Of a DNA stretch of 64,000 nucleotides, positions 35,219-43,599 are shown piece by piece. The notes beneath the pieces were generated by a model. It ran no database searches. It was not told where the DNA came from and saw only the letters and a list, made by a program, of their open reading frames with translations. The position numbers and the translations under genes are program-made. The stretch covers positions 1-64,000 of the forward strand of contig NZ_CP013363.1 in assembly GCF_001718315.1 (NCBI RefSeq), written 5' to 3'. How positions within the stretch are numbered: position 1 is the first letter of the stretch; each line of letters opens with the position of its first letter. This stretch comes from Burkholderia diffusa. Its GTDB lineage: Bacteria > Pseudomonadota > Gammaproteobacteria > Burkholderiales > Burkholderiaceae.

Positions 35219-35686
35219 TCAGCCTTCCTGATCGTCCGTATGCGCGGCGGCCGGGATCAGCAGCACGGGCAGCGTCGCATGGCGCACGCACTGTTCGGCG
35301 ATGCTGCCGAGCACGAGGCGACGGAACCCGCGGCGGCCGTGCGTGCCGAGCACGAGGAGGTCGGCGCCGAACGCTTTCGCACCGTCGAGGATCAGCGTCG
35401 ACACGTCGTTGAGCGACGATGCCTCGCTCGTCAGCGTCTCGCCCTTCACGCCCGCCGCCTGCATCAGCGTCTTGAACTCCGCCGCGAGCGCATTGCCTTG
35501 CGCGATGAGCTGGTCGCGCAGCACGGACGGATCGTAACCCGGCACGTTGTAGTAGATCGCGGCATTTTCGACGACGTAGAACGGTTGCAGTTCGGCACCG
35601 TGCTCCTTCGCGAGCGCGAGGGCGGCATCGAACGCGTGGCGGGCGGTGTCGCTGCCGTCGATGGCAACCAGAATGCGCTTGTACAT
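35219..35686 (-). CDS. Universal stress protein (UspA family)
   Basis: A 155-residue single-domain Usp with MYKRILVAIDGSDTARHAFD at the start and the ATP-binding loop GTHGRRGFRRLVLGSIAEQ (G-2x-G-9x-G-S). Such proteins aid survival in low oxygen or stationary phase. The ATG at 35686 gives the standard N-terminus. It follows fnr upstream on the same strand direction (fnr is 187 bp downstream), and Usp genes are often Fnr-controlled, but I see no clear TTGAT-N4-ATCAA site. Confidence 0.9.
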   Translation of the reverse strand: MYKRILVAIDGSDTARHAFDAALALAKEHGAELQPFYVVENAAIYYNVPGYDPSVLRDQLIAQGNALAAEFKTLMQAAGVKGETLTSEASSLNDVSTLILDGAKAFGADLLVLGTHGRRGFRRLVLGSIAEQCVRHATLPVLLIPAAAHTDDQEG

Positions 35687-36026
35687 AGTGTCTCCAGATG
35701 GCGGGTTGAACGGAAGTCGGCCAAACAGCCGAGCAGGCCGTGCGGCGCTGCGAGGCAGGGTAAACGAACGGCACGGGCTTTGCAGCGACGCGCCGTTCGT
35801 CGCGAGTGAGCATTGAATATCATCCATACCGCGCCGGCGTGACTTCGATCAACGCCGATGCATCGACGTCGCGAAACCCGATTGTCGAGCCTGGACCCGG
35901 CGCCGATATCGATTCCGGCGCCGATGGCGCGGAGCGGCGCGCGAACGCGCACGCCGCTCCATCGACCATCGGCCGTCGGGCTCGCTTCATCCGCCAAACG
36001 AACGATCGATTCAAACGCCGCGCGCG
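35687..36026. other. Intergenic region without a recognised gene
   Basis: 340 bp upstream of the stress protein gene. Frames on both strands lack family features. A dyad with arms CGGCGCCG and CGGCGCCG around 35899-35925 is visible. It should contain the usp promoter. Confidence 0.45.
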
Positions 36027-36437
36027 TCACCGTGGCACCGCCGTGATTTCGATCACCCGTTCCGGCCGGCGTCCATGACCGGGCCAGTACGCGCTGCCGT
36101 ACATCCGGTGGACCGGGCCGTACAGCGCGTCGGCCGCGGGCGGCGGCGCGTCGAACCCCTTCTCGATCATCATGTAGCCGGCCCGCAGCGCTAACGCCGG
36201 ATGATTGCCGCCCGGCCGGCTGTCGAAGCCGGCGAAGCCGTCGCCGGCTTCGGGCATCGCGTTGACGAGCGATGCGTTGCTGCGCGTGATCTGGTCGGGC
36301 GAGAATGCGCCGCCGCTCGCGAGACGCGCGGCCTCGCGATTCTTGCCGTCGGTGTCGACGGTGCTGTCGTGCGTATCGTCGTTGTCGAGTTCGATGCTGC
36401 GCGAATGCGCGGCGTGCGCTTGAGCTGACGTTTCCAT
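36027..36437 (-). CDS. Hypothetical protein, DUF3005-like
   Basis: A 136-residue hydrophilic protein with no signal peptide or membrane helix. The ATG at 36437 is preferred because GAGGAGA precedes it; an in-frame start at 36473 lacks this. Segments such as DNDDTHDSTVDTDGKNR and LASGGAFSPDQITRSNASLV resemble a small Burkholderia family I recall as DUF3005; its role is unknown. The C-terminus contains GPVHRMYGSAYWPGHGRRP. Confidence 0.65.
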   Translation of the reverse strand: METSAQAHAAHSRSIELDNDDTHDSTVDTDGKNREAARLASGGAFSPDQITRSNASLVNAMPEAGDGFAGFDSRPGGNHPALALRAGYMMIEKGFDAPPPAADALYGPVHRMYGSAYWPGHGRRPERVIEITAVPR

Positions 36438-36715
36438 CGCGGCTCTCCTCGCGGCGAAGCGCTCCGGATCCAAGCAAATCCCGTTCCGGGCAAGACAGGA
36501 AAACGGCGCGCGGGCGATCGCCGCGGTCGCATGGCGCGCACTGATTTGTCATGATTTATTTCAGCTAGAACACCCGTTTTCTACAGAGTATGATTCTTTT
36601 CCTGCGAAGCGGCGACAGGGGATGCGGTCTTGCCGCCTCTGCCCGCACCGGGGCGCCGCAGCACCCTTAAGACGGGTAGTGAACAACAAAGCAAGGGACT
36701 AGAGGTGGCGGATTC

Positions 36716-36949
36716 ATGCAAGCGACTACTGCCTTCACGCACCGCGGTTATCTGTTGAATTGTGCGCCCGCGCGCGCCAGCGACGGTTCGTTCAAACCCT
36801 ACGTCGTGATCTCGCGATCGAGCGACGGAGAACTCGTCGCGAACCGCTTTTTCCCGACCGAGCTCCAGTTCAACGACGAAGGCGACGCGATCGCGCACGC
36901 GCGCGACTGGGCCGTGCGCTGGATCGACGCGAGCAGCATTACGATCTGA
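36716..36949 (+). CDS. Hypothetical small conserved-looking protein
   Basis: A 77-residue cytoplasmic protein beginning MQATTAFTHRGYLLNCAPAR, with SFKPYVVISRSSDGELVANR and DEGDAIAHARDWAVRWIDAS. The pattern suggests a small beta-sheet plus helix fold. I know similar short proteins in Burkholderia but no function. AGAGGTGG precedes the ATG. Stands alone between the DUF3005-like and cysE genes. Confidence 0.7.
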   Translation: MQATTAFTHRGYLLNCAPARASDGSFKPYVVISRSSDGELVANRFFPTELQFNDEGDAIAHARDWAVRWIDASSITI

Positions 36950-37083
36950 CGCCGTCGCGCGGCGGCGTCGGCCGTCCGGCCGATCCCCCGGCGTGCCGCT
37001 GCCGCACGAAAACGCGGTAATCTTGTGGAACCCGTCACTTTATTTGCGGCCGTGCGATCGAGCGCGACCGCCTGCATTGGCAT

Positions 37084-38004
37084 ATGTCGACATCACCCGC
37101 CCGTCAGTGGGGCCTCGAAGAAATCGTTGCCGGCTTGCGCGAATCGCGCGAGGAACTTCATCGCACGCGTCATCCGCGCGGCATCCGTGAGCTGCCGTCG
37201 CGCGACGCGATCTGCAAGATCGTCACCGGCCTGCGCGCGTCGATGTTTCCGACGCACTACGGCGCGCCGGATCTGACCGACGAAAGCGTCGACTACTACG
37301 TCGGCCATACGCTCGAAAGCACGCTGCGGATCCTGTCCGAACAGATCCGCCGTGCGCTGCCGTTCCTGCCCGAGCATGCGGACACGCCGTTCGCCGAGCT
37401 CGACGAACGCGCGTTCGAGATCGCGCGCGAGTTCGGCCGGCAGTTGCCGGCGGTTCGCGCGCTGCTCGTCAGCGACATCCAGGCTGCGTACGCGGGCGAT
37501 CCGGCCGCGCAGCACATCACCGAGATCCTGCTGTGCTACCCCGGCGTGCTCGCGATGATGCACCATCGGCTCGCGCATGCGCTGCACCAACTCGGTGTGC
37601 CGCTGCTCGCGCGTTTCATCAATGAAATCGCGCACTCGGCCACCGGCATCGACATTCACCCGGGCGCGCAGATCGGGCCGAGCTTCTTCATCGACCACGG
37701 CACCGGTGTCGTGATCGGCGAAACCGCGATCATCGGCGAGCGCGTGCGCGTGTACCAGGCCGTCACGCTCGGTGCGAAGAGCTTCCCGGCCGATGGCGAC
37801 GGCGCGCTGGTCAAGGGCAACGCGCGGCACCCGATCGTCGAGGACGACGTGGTGATCTACGCGGGCGCGACAATTCTCGGCCGCGTGACGATCGGGCGCG
37901 GTTCGGTGATCGGCGGCAACGTGTGGCTCACGCACAGCGTGCCGCCCGGCACGAGCGTCGCGCAGGGCAAGGTCCGCGAGGGCGGCAGCGGCGAGAAGCC
38001 ATAA
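37084..38004 (+). CDS. cysE: Serine O-acetyltransferase (EpsC type)
   Basis: A 306-residue enzyme forming O-acetylserine from serine and acetyl-CoA, the first step of cysteine synthesis. The N-terminal helical domain (residues 1-180) is followed by a left-handed beta-helix of hexapeptide repeats (GIDIHPGAQIGPSFFIDHGTG, in part, then VIGETAIIGERVRVYQAVTLGA). The catalytic His region is DHGTGVVIGE. The length is of the longer EpsC branch rather than E. coli CysE (273). Likely transcribed alone, ending at the hairpin at 38070-38100. Confidence 0.92.
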   Translation: MSTSPARQWGLEEIVAGLRESREELHRTRHPRGIRELPSRDAICKIVTGLRASMFPTHYGAPDLTDESVDYYVGHTLESTLRILSEQIRRALPFLPEHADTPFAELDERAFEIAREFGRQLPAVRALLVSDIQAAYAGDPAAQHITEILLCYPGVLAMMHHRLAHALHQLGVPLLARFINEIAHSATGIDIHPGAQIGPSFFIDHGTGVVIGETAIIGERVRVYQAVTLGAKSFPADGDGALVKGNARHPIVEDDVVIYAGATILGRVTIGRGSVIGGNVWLTHSVPPGTSVAQGKVREGGSGEKP

Positions 38005-38069
38005 CGCGGCGCGCGAACGGTGCAACCGTCGTTCGCGCAGCGCGGGTGAAGGCGTGCGTCGATTCCCGC

Positions 38070-38100
38070 GCACCGGTGTGCGAGGGGCGCACACCGGTGC
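38070..38100. terminator. Bidirectional terminator hairpin between cysE and folM
   Basis: Perfect 12-bp arms GCACCGGTGTGC (38070-38081) and GCACACCGGTGC (38089-38100) with a 7-base loop, midway between two convergent genes. Confidence 0.7.
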
Positions 38101-38118
38101 TGCGGGACATGCCGTTCG

Positions 38119-38922
38119 TCAGTGCTTGCCGGCCGGCGAGCGATGCTTGTACAGCACGTCCTGGTCGACGCGGATCAGGTTCTGCCCCGCATCGACGACG
38201 AAATCCACGCCGTTGTACGCGCTGCCCGTCAGCAACAGGATCGCACCCGCGACGTCGTCGGGGCCGGCGATGCGCGCGAGCGGCGTCGATGCGCGGCTCG
38301 CGTGTTCGAAGTCGGCCTGCGTCTGGTCGTCGCTCGGCAGCATCAGCCCGGGGAACACCGCGTTCACGCGCAGCACCGGCGACGACGACAGCGCGAGCAT
38401 CTGCGTGAGATTGCCGAGCGCGGCCTTCGCGACCGTGTAGCTGAAATGGTCGCGGTGGAAGTTTTCCTTGATCTTCTGGTCGACCACGTTGACGACGACA
38501 CCCTGCATGCCGGCCGCGCGGGCCCGTTCGTAGAATGCGCGCGTGAGCAGGATCGGCGCGCGGCAGTTGACGGCCCATGCCTGGTCGAATGCCGCGAGCT
38601 CGAAGCTCGGGAAATGGTCCTGCCAGAACACCGACGCGTTGTTGACCAGCACGTCGAGGCGGCCGAAGCGCGCATACACCTGGTCGATCAGCGCGGTGAT
38701 CTGCCCGGCATCCGACAGGTCGGCTTGCAGCGCGACCGAATCGTGTCCGCGTTCGGCGATCGCGCGGGCCGCCGCCTGCGCGGCATCGACGGAGCGGTCG
38801 TAATGGACGGCGGTGCGATAACCGTGCGCGGCGAAATAATCGGCGAATGCGCGCCCGGCCCGGCGCGCGGCGCCGGTCACGAGCACGACCGGCGCGTTAG
38901 CCGCTTGCTTCGTGGACTGCAT
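38119..38922 (-). CDS. folM: Dihydromonapterin reductase-like SDR (FolM type)
   Basis: A 267-residue short-chain reductase with VLVTGAARRAGRAFADYF (an R-R cofactor loop as in pteridine reductases), VNNASVFWQD and FSYTVAKAAL (Tyr-x3-Lys). FolM and pteridine reductases reduce dihydromonapterin or dihydrofolate with NADPH. Its ATG overlaps the folE stop by one base (TAATG), so translation is coupled. The pair could supply tetrahydromonapterin, the phenylalanine hydroxylase cofactor known in pseudomonads, or serve as a folate bypass. Confidence 0.85.
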   Translation of the reverse strand: MQSTKQAANAPVVLVTGAARRAGRAFADYFAAHGYRTAVHYDRSVDAAQAAARAIAERGHDSVALQADLSDAGQITALIDQVYARFGRLDVLVNNASVFWQDHFPSFELAAFDQAWAVNCRAPILLTRAFYERARAAGMQGVVVNVVDQKIKENFHRDHFSYTVAKAALGNLTQMLALSSSPVLRVNAVFPGLMLPSDDQTQADFEHASRASTPLARIAGPDDVAGAILLLTGSAYNGVDFVVDAGQNLIRVDQDVLYKHRSPAGKH

Positions 38923-39551
38923 TACGTATTCGTCAGGTTGACTGAAGAAGGATTCGCGACAATCGACAGGAATTCGCGCCGCGTCGACGGATCGGTGCGG
39001 AACGTGCCGAGCATGCGCGACGTGACCATCTCGACGCCCGGCTTGTGCACGCCGCGTGTCGAGATGCACTGATGCGCGGCTTCGAGGATCACGCCGACGC
39101 CCTTCGGCTGCAGCACGTCGAACAGCGTGTCGGCGATCTGCACCGTCATCTTTTCCTGGATCTGCAGGCGCTTCGCGAACGCGTCGACGAGGCGCGCGAG
39201 CTTCGAGATGCCGACGACGCGATGGTTCGGCAGATACGCGACGTGCGCGCGGCCGATGATCGGCACCATGTGGTGCTCGCAATAGCTCTCGAAGCGGATG
39301 TCCTTCAGCACGATCATTTCGTCGTAGCCGTCGACTTCGCTGAACGTTCGCGCGAGGATGTCGCGCGGCTCGAGCGCATAGCCGGCGAAGAACTGTTCAT
39401 ATGCGCGCACGACGCGTGCCGGCGTGTCGAGCAGCCCTTCGCGGGCGGGATCGTCGCCGGCCCAACGCAGCAGCACGCGAACGGCATCCTCGGCTTCTTC
39501 CCGGCTCGGGCGGGATGCGGCCGGCTCGGGCCGCGCGGATTTTTTACCCAT
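38922..39551 (-). CDS. folE: GTP cyclohydrolase I
   Basis: A 209-residue FolE1 enzyme converting GTP to 7,8-dihydroneopterin triphosphate. [20 protein letters not shown] provides the zinc ligands Cys and His, and QEKMTVQIA and ECQCISTRG-like [13 protein letters not shown] complete the active site with the second Cys ligand. The ATG at 39551 gives the normal length. Overlap with folM by one base shows a two-gene operon dedicated to pterins. Confidence 0.94.
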   Translation of the reverse strand: MGKKSARPEPAASRPSREEAEDAVRVLLRWAGDDPAREGLLDTPARVVRAYEQFFAGYALEPRDILARTFSEVDGYDEMIVLKDIRFESYCEHHMVPIIGRAHVAYLPNHRVVGISKLARLVDAFAKRLQIQEKMTVQIADTLFDVLQPKGVGVILEAAHQCISTRGVHKPGVEMVTSRMLGTFRTDPSTRREFLSIVANPSSVNLTNT

Positions 39552-39652
39552 CTGGTCGCTCCATCGAATGCGGCCGCCTGCGGCGGCGCGGATATCCGGG
39601 CATTGTTTCATGCTTTCACGGGTCGTGCGTGCGGCCTGCTGCACACCGCGCG

Positions 39653-40579
39653 TCACTTCGGCCATTCGTCCTGCTCGTCGTTGAACAGCGACGCGACGAC
39701 GCCGCGCAGCCACGCGGTGCGCGGATCGTTGTGGAACTTGCGATGCCAGTGCTGCTTCAGGTCGAAGCGCGGCAGCGGCAACGGCGGCTCGACCGGCACG
39801 ATGAACGCATGCTCGGCCGCATACGCATAGCCGATCGCATGCGGCACGGTCGCAATCAGGTCGGTGCGGCTCAGGATGAACGGCAGGCTCATGAAGTGCG
39901 GCGTCTCGAGCACCGCACGGCGCTGCATGCGCTGCTTCGCAAGGTATTTCTCGAGCACCTCCTGGCTGCGCCCCTCGGCGCGCACCACCGCATGCCCGCA
40001 CGCGAGGAACTGCTCGGCCGTGAACGGCCGTGCCTGTTCAAGCGGATGGCCGCGCCGCATCAGGCAGACGAACCGGTGCGTGAACAGACGCTGCTGGAAG
40101 AAGTTGTTGCCGTCGAGATCGGGGAAGTAGCCGACCGCGAGATCGATCGAGCCGGCTTCGAGGCCGCGGCCGACTTCGTCGTGTGAGAGCGAGACCGAGC
40201 GCAGGTTCGCATGCGGCGCGCACGTCGCGAATGCCTGCAGCAGCTTCGGCAGGAACACGATCTCGCCGACGTCCGACAGCGCGATCGAAAACGTATGCGT
40301 GCTCGCCGCCGGATCGAAGTCGTGCGGCGCGACGAGGCCGCGCTCGATCTGCGCGAGCGCATCGCGCGCGGCCGGCAGCAGCGCGAGCGCGCGCGGCGTC
40401 GGCTCCATTCCGCGCGACGTACGCACGAACAATGGATCGCCGAAATACTCGCGCAGGCGGCCGAGCGCGGTGCTCACGCGCGGCTGGCTCACGCCGAGCA
40501 GGTCGCCGGCGCGGCTGACGTTGCGCGTGTCGTCGAGCGCGACGAGGTAGGGAATCAGGTTCAGGTCGAGCGCTTCCAT
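39653..40579 (-). CDS. LysR-family regulator divergent from pobA
   Basis: A 308-residue LysR protein with helix-turn-helix [20 protein letters not shown] and [20 protein letters not shown], in the NodD/PcaQ-like branch by its start, and an effector domain ([21 protein letters not shown]). The ATG at 40579 gives the family N-terminus MEALDLNLI. It is divergent from pobA across 116 bp, so it is the likely 4-hydroxybenzoate-responsive activator. Known PobR proteins in other genera are IclR- or AraC-type, so no symbol is given. Confidence 0.84.
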   Translation of the reverse strand: MEALDLNLIPYLVALDDTRNVSRAGDLLGVSQPRVSTALGRLREYFGDPLFVRTSRGMEPTPRALALLPAARDALAQIERGLVAPHDFDPAASTHTFSIALSDVGEIVFLPKLLQAFATCAPHANLRSVSLSHDEVGRGLEAGSIDLAVGYFPDLDGNNFFQQRLFTHRFVCLMRRGHPLEQARPFTAEQFLACGHAVVRAEGRSQEVLEKYLAKQRMQRRAVLETPHFMSLPFILSRTDLIATVPHAIGYAYAAEHAFIVPVEPPLPLPRFDLKQHWHRKFHNDPRTAWLRGVVASLFNDEQDEWPK

Positions 40580-40658
40580 CGTGGGACCGGTATCCGGAAA
40601 ACGTATACAACTTATCTCCAAAATCGCGTTGCCGCATAGTCGGGAAAGCGCTCAAATG

Positions 40659-40676
40659 GGTTCCATTATTCGAACC
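40659..40676. promoter_or_regulatory. Inverted repeat upstream of pobA
   Basis: GGTTCCATTATTCGAACC has arms GGTTC and GAACC and ends 19 bp before the pobA ATG. It could be an operator of the divergent LysR protein or of another regulator. Confidence 0.4.
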
Positions 40677-40695
40677 AATGTTCAGGAGACGAACA

Positions 40696-41928
40696 ATGCG
40701 CACCCAGGTCGCCATCATCGGCGCCGGTCCGTCCGGCCTTTTGCTTTCCCATCTGCTGCGCCTGCAAGGCGTCGATTCCATCCTCGTCGAAGCGCGTTCG
40801 CGCGAATACTGCGAGAACCGCATCCGCGCCGGCGTGCTGGAGCAAGGCACCGTCGACACGCTGAACGAAGCCGGCCTCGGCGAGCGGATGCGCCGCGAAG
40901 GGCTCGAACATCACGGCATCGAGCTGCTGTTCTCCGGCCAGCGGCATCGCATCGACCTGAGCGCGCTCACCGGCGGGCGCGCGATCACCGTCTATAGCCA
41001 GCATGAAGTCGTGCGCGACCTGATCGCGGCCGGCGACGCGCACGGACACGCGATGCACTTCGAGGTCAGCGATGTCGCGTTGCACGATATCGAAAGCGAG
41101 CACCCGTTCGTCACGTTCAAGCACGCCGACGGCCGCGCGGATCGCATCGACTGCGACTACATCGCCGGCTGCGACGGCTTCCACGGCATCGCGCGGCAGA
41201 CGATTCCCGCCGAGCGGCTGAACACGTTCGAGCGCGTCTACCCGTTCGCATGGCTCGGCATCCTCGCCGACGCGGCGCCGTCGCTGGACGAGCTCGTCTA
41301 CGCGCATCACGACAACGGCTTCGCACTGTTCTCGATGCGCTCGCCGACGGTCACGCGCCTCTACCTCCAGTGCAAGCCAGACGAAAACCTCGCGGAGTGG
41401 TCCGACGCGCGGATCTGGGACGAACTGCACACGCGGTTTTCGAACGACACCGGCTGGATGCCGACCGAGGGCCGGATCACGCAGAAGAGCGTGACGCCGA
41501 TGCGCAGCTTCGTGTCGGAGACGATGCAGCACGGCCGCCTGTTCCTCGCCGGCGACGCCGCGCACATCGTGCCGCCGACCGGCGCGAAGGGGATGAACCT
41601 TGCGGTGGCCGACGTCCGCGCGCTGTCCCGCGCGCTCGGCGCGCGCTATCGCAACGGAGACGCCACGCCGCTCGAGCGGTATTCGGCGACCTGTCTCGAA
41701 CGTGTGTGGCGGGCCGAACATTTCTCGTACTTCATGACGAACATGCTGCACTCGTCGCCGGAGGACTCGGCGTTCGTCAATCGCCTGAAGTTTGCCGAGC
41801 TCAAGTACGTGACCCGCTCGCGGGCCGCCGCGCAGTCGCTCGCCGAAAACTACGTCGGCCTGCCGTTCGACGACCAGACGCCCCCCGAAGGATCCCGCCT
41901 TGACAACGCGCTGTGCGCGACTCTATGA
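40696..41928 (+). CDS. pobA: 4-hydroxybenzoate 3-monooxygenase
   Basis: A 410-residue FAD monooxygenase that hydroxylates 4-hydroxybenzoate to protocatechuate with NADPH and O2. AIIGAGPSGLLLSHLL is the FAD loop, CDYIAGCDGFHG the DG motif, and LFLAGDAAHIVPPTGAKGMN the second FAD motif with the substrate-side proline. Slightly longer than the 394-residue Pseudomonas enzyme. The ATG at 40696 follows CAGGAGA. It feeds the pca genes downstream, which start 145 bp later. Confidence 0.95.
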   Translation: MRTQVAIIGAGPSGLLLSHLLRLQGVDSILVEARSREYCENRIRAGVLEQGTVDTLNEAGLGERMRREGLEHHGIELLFSGQRHRIDLSALTGGRAITVYSQHEVVRDLIAAGDAHGHAMHFEVSDVALHDIESEHPFVTFKHADGRADRIDCDYIAGCDGFHGIARQTIPAERLNTFERVYPFAWLGILADAAPSLDELVYAHHDNGFALFSMRSPTVTRLYLQCKPDENLAEWSDARIWDELHTRFSNDTGWMPTEGRITQKSVTPMRSFVSETMQHGRLFLAGDAAHIVPPTGAKGMNLAVADVRALSRALGARYRNGDATPLERYSATCLERVWRAEHFSYFMTNMLHSSPEDSAFVNRLKFAELKYVTRSRAAAQSLAENYVGLPFDDQTPPEGSRLDNALCATL

Positions 41929-41937
41929 TCGGCCATC

Positions 41938-41971
41938 GTTCGCTAATCGAATCAAGGTTCGAATAGCGAAC
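41938..41971. promoter_or_regulatory. PcaR-like operator upstream of pcaI
   Basis: Long inverted repeat: GTTCGCTAATCGAA (41938-41951), 6-base spacer, TTCGAATAGCGAAC (41958-41971), one mismatch between arms. The arm resembles the GTTCGATAATCGCAC-type sites of the IclR-family regulator PcaR. No pcaR gene is in the window. Confidence 0.65.
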
Positions 41972-42072
41972 AAATGCCGAAGGTCGACGACGGCCTTCGA
42001 CGCGGCACGCGACACGCGCGTGCCCCCTCGACAGGCCGCGCATCGTGCCGCGGGTTCGTATCAGGAAGAGAC

Positions 42073-42786
42073 ATGGTCAACAAGATTTTCGAATCGCTTC
42101 AATCGGCGGTCGCGGACGTCCACGACGGCGCGACCATCATGATCGGCGGTTTCGGCACGGCGGGCATGCCGTCCGAGCTGATCGACGCGCTGATCGAGCA
42201 GGGCGCGCGCGGCCTGACGATCGTGAACAACAACGCGGGCAACGGCGAGACGGGTCTTGCGGCGCTGCTCAAGGCGAAGCGGGTGCGCAAGATCATCTGC
42301 TCGTTCCCGCGCCAGAGCGACTCACAGGTGTTCGACGCGCTGTACCGCGCGGGCGAGATCGAACTGGAGCTCGTTCCGCAGGGCAACCTCGCGGAGCGGA
42401 TCCGCGCGGCGGGCGCCGGCATCGGCGGCTTCTTCACGCCGACCGGCTTCGGCACGAAGCTCGCGGAAGGCAAGGAAACGCGGGTGATCGACGGCAAATC
42501 GTATGTGTTCGAGACGCCGATCCACGCCGATTTCGCGCTGGTGAAGGCGTACAAGGGCGATCGCTGGGGCAATCTCGTGTATCGCAAGACGGCGCGCAAC
42601 TTCGGCCCCATCATGGCCAGCGCCGCGAAGGTCGCGATCGTGCAGGTGTCGGAAGTCGTGCCGCTCGGTGGGCTGAACCCGGAACACATCGTGACGCCGG
42701 GCATTTTCGTGCAGCGCGTCGTCGAGGTGCCGCAGGCCGCGCATGCGGCCGAGCTGGCCGCGGAACGGGCATCGCAAGCCGCCTGA
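42073..42786 (+). CDS. pcaI: 3-oxoadipate CoA-transferase, alpha subunit
   Basis: A 237-residue family I CoA-transferase subunit. MIGGFGTAGMPSELIDALIE and the glycine-rich AGAGIGGFFTPTGFGT are characteristic. With PcaJ it moves CoA from succinyl-CoA to 3-oxoadipate. The ATG at 42073 follows GGAAGAG. pcaJ starts 68 bp downstream, across a strong hairpin. PcaR-like inverted repeats lie 100 bp upstream. Confidence 0.95.
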   Translation: MVNKIFESLQSAVADVHDGATIMIGGFGTAGMPSELIDALIEQGARGLTIVNNNAGNGETGLAALLKAKRVRKIICSFPRQSDSQVFDALYRAGEIELELVPQGNLAERIRAAGAGIGGFFTPTGFGTKLAEGKETRVIDGKSYVFETPIHADFALVKAYKGDRWGNLVYRKTARNFGPIMASAAKVAIVQVSEVVPLGGLNPEHIVTPGIFVQRVVEVPQAAHAAELAAERASQAA

Positions 42787-42805
42787 CAGCCTGAACTTTG
42801 TATGG

Positions 42806-42839
42806 GACCGGAGTAAGCGCTGAAGCGCCAACTCCGGTC
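42806..42839 (+). other. Hairpin between pcaI and pcaJ
   Basis: Perfect 9-bp outer stem GACCGGAGT (42806-42814) and ACTCCGGTC (42831-42839), with inner arms GCGCT (42817-42821) and AGCGC (42824-42828). No T-run follows, so it is more likely an mRNA-stability or attenuation element than a terminator. Confidence 0.65.
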
Positions 42840-42854
42840 GACAGGAGACCCGAA

Positions 42855-43511
42855 ATGAAACGACTGACCCGCGATGAAATGGCCAAGCGCGTCGCCCAGG
42901 ACATTCCCGAAGGCGCGTACGTGAACCTCGGCATCGGCGTGCCGACGCTGGTGGCGAACCACCTCGACCCGAGCAAGGAGATCTTCCTGCACAGCGAGAA
43001 CGGCCTGCTCGGCATGGGCCCGGCACCGGCGCCCGGCGAGGAGGACGACGAGCTGATCAACGCCGGCAAGCAGCATGTGACGCTGCTCACCGGCGGCGCG
43101 TATTTCCACCACTCGGATTCGTTCGCGATGATGCGCGGCGGCCACCTCGACTACTGCGTGCTCGGTGCGTTCCAGGTGTCGGCGAACGGCGACCTCGCGA
43201 ACTGGCATACGGGCGCGCCCGATGCGATCCCGGCCGTCGGCGGCGCGATGGACCTCGCGATCGGCGCGAAGCAGGTGTTCGTGATGATGGAACACCTGAC
43301 GAAGCAGGGCGAGAGCAAGATCGTCGCGCAGTGCTCGTATCCGGTCACCGGCGTGCAGTGCGTGAGCCGCATCTACACCGATCTCGCGGTGCTCGACGTG
43401 ACGGCGGACGGCCTCGCGGTGAGCGAGATCTTCACCGACCTGTCGTTCGACGAATTGCAGAAGCTGACCGGCGTGCCGCTGATCGACGCGACGCGCAAGG
43501 CCGCGGCCTGA
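42855..43511 (+). CDS. pcaJ: 3-oxoadipate CoA-transferase, beta subunit
   Basis: A 218-residue partner of PcaI. The catalytic glutamate lies in LHSENGLLGMGP, and VPTLVANHLDPSKEIFL and GGAMDLAIGAKQVFVMMEH are typical of the subunit. The ATG at 42855 follows CAGGAGACC. The thiolase gene pcaF, which often follows pcaJ, is absent; instead another hairpin and pcaB follow. Confidence 0.95.
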   Translation: MKRLTRDEMAKRVAQDIPEGAYVNLGIGVPTLVANHLDPSKEIFLHSENGLLGMGPAPAPGEEDDELINAGKQHVTLLTGGAYFHHSDSFAMMRGGHLDYCVLGAFQVSANGDLANWHTGAPDAIPAVGGAMDLAIGAKQVFVMMEHLTKQGESKIVAQCSYPVTGVQCVSRIYTDLAVLDVTADGLAVSEIFTDLSFDELQKLTGVPLIDATRKAAA

Positions 43512-43520
43512 ACGGCAAGT

Positions 43521-43554
43521 GAGCCGGCGGGCGCGATGGAACGCACGCCGGCTC
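43521..43554 (+). other. Hairpin between pcaJ and pcaB
   Basis: Arms GAGCCGGCG (43521-43529) and CGCCGGCTC (43546-43554) with a 16-base loop, 10 bp after the pcaJ stop. May separate pcaIJ transcription from pcaBDCK or protect the upstream message. Confidence 0.6.
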
Positions 43555-43599
43555 GCTTGGGTAGACAATAGGCGCACGCCGTTTCCCCAATCTGATGCC

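Noticed and set aside
35687..36026. Short frames on both strands between usp and the DUF3005-like gene
   Set aside because: Low-complexity, no ribosome site, no conserved pattern.
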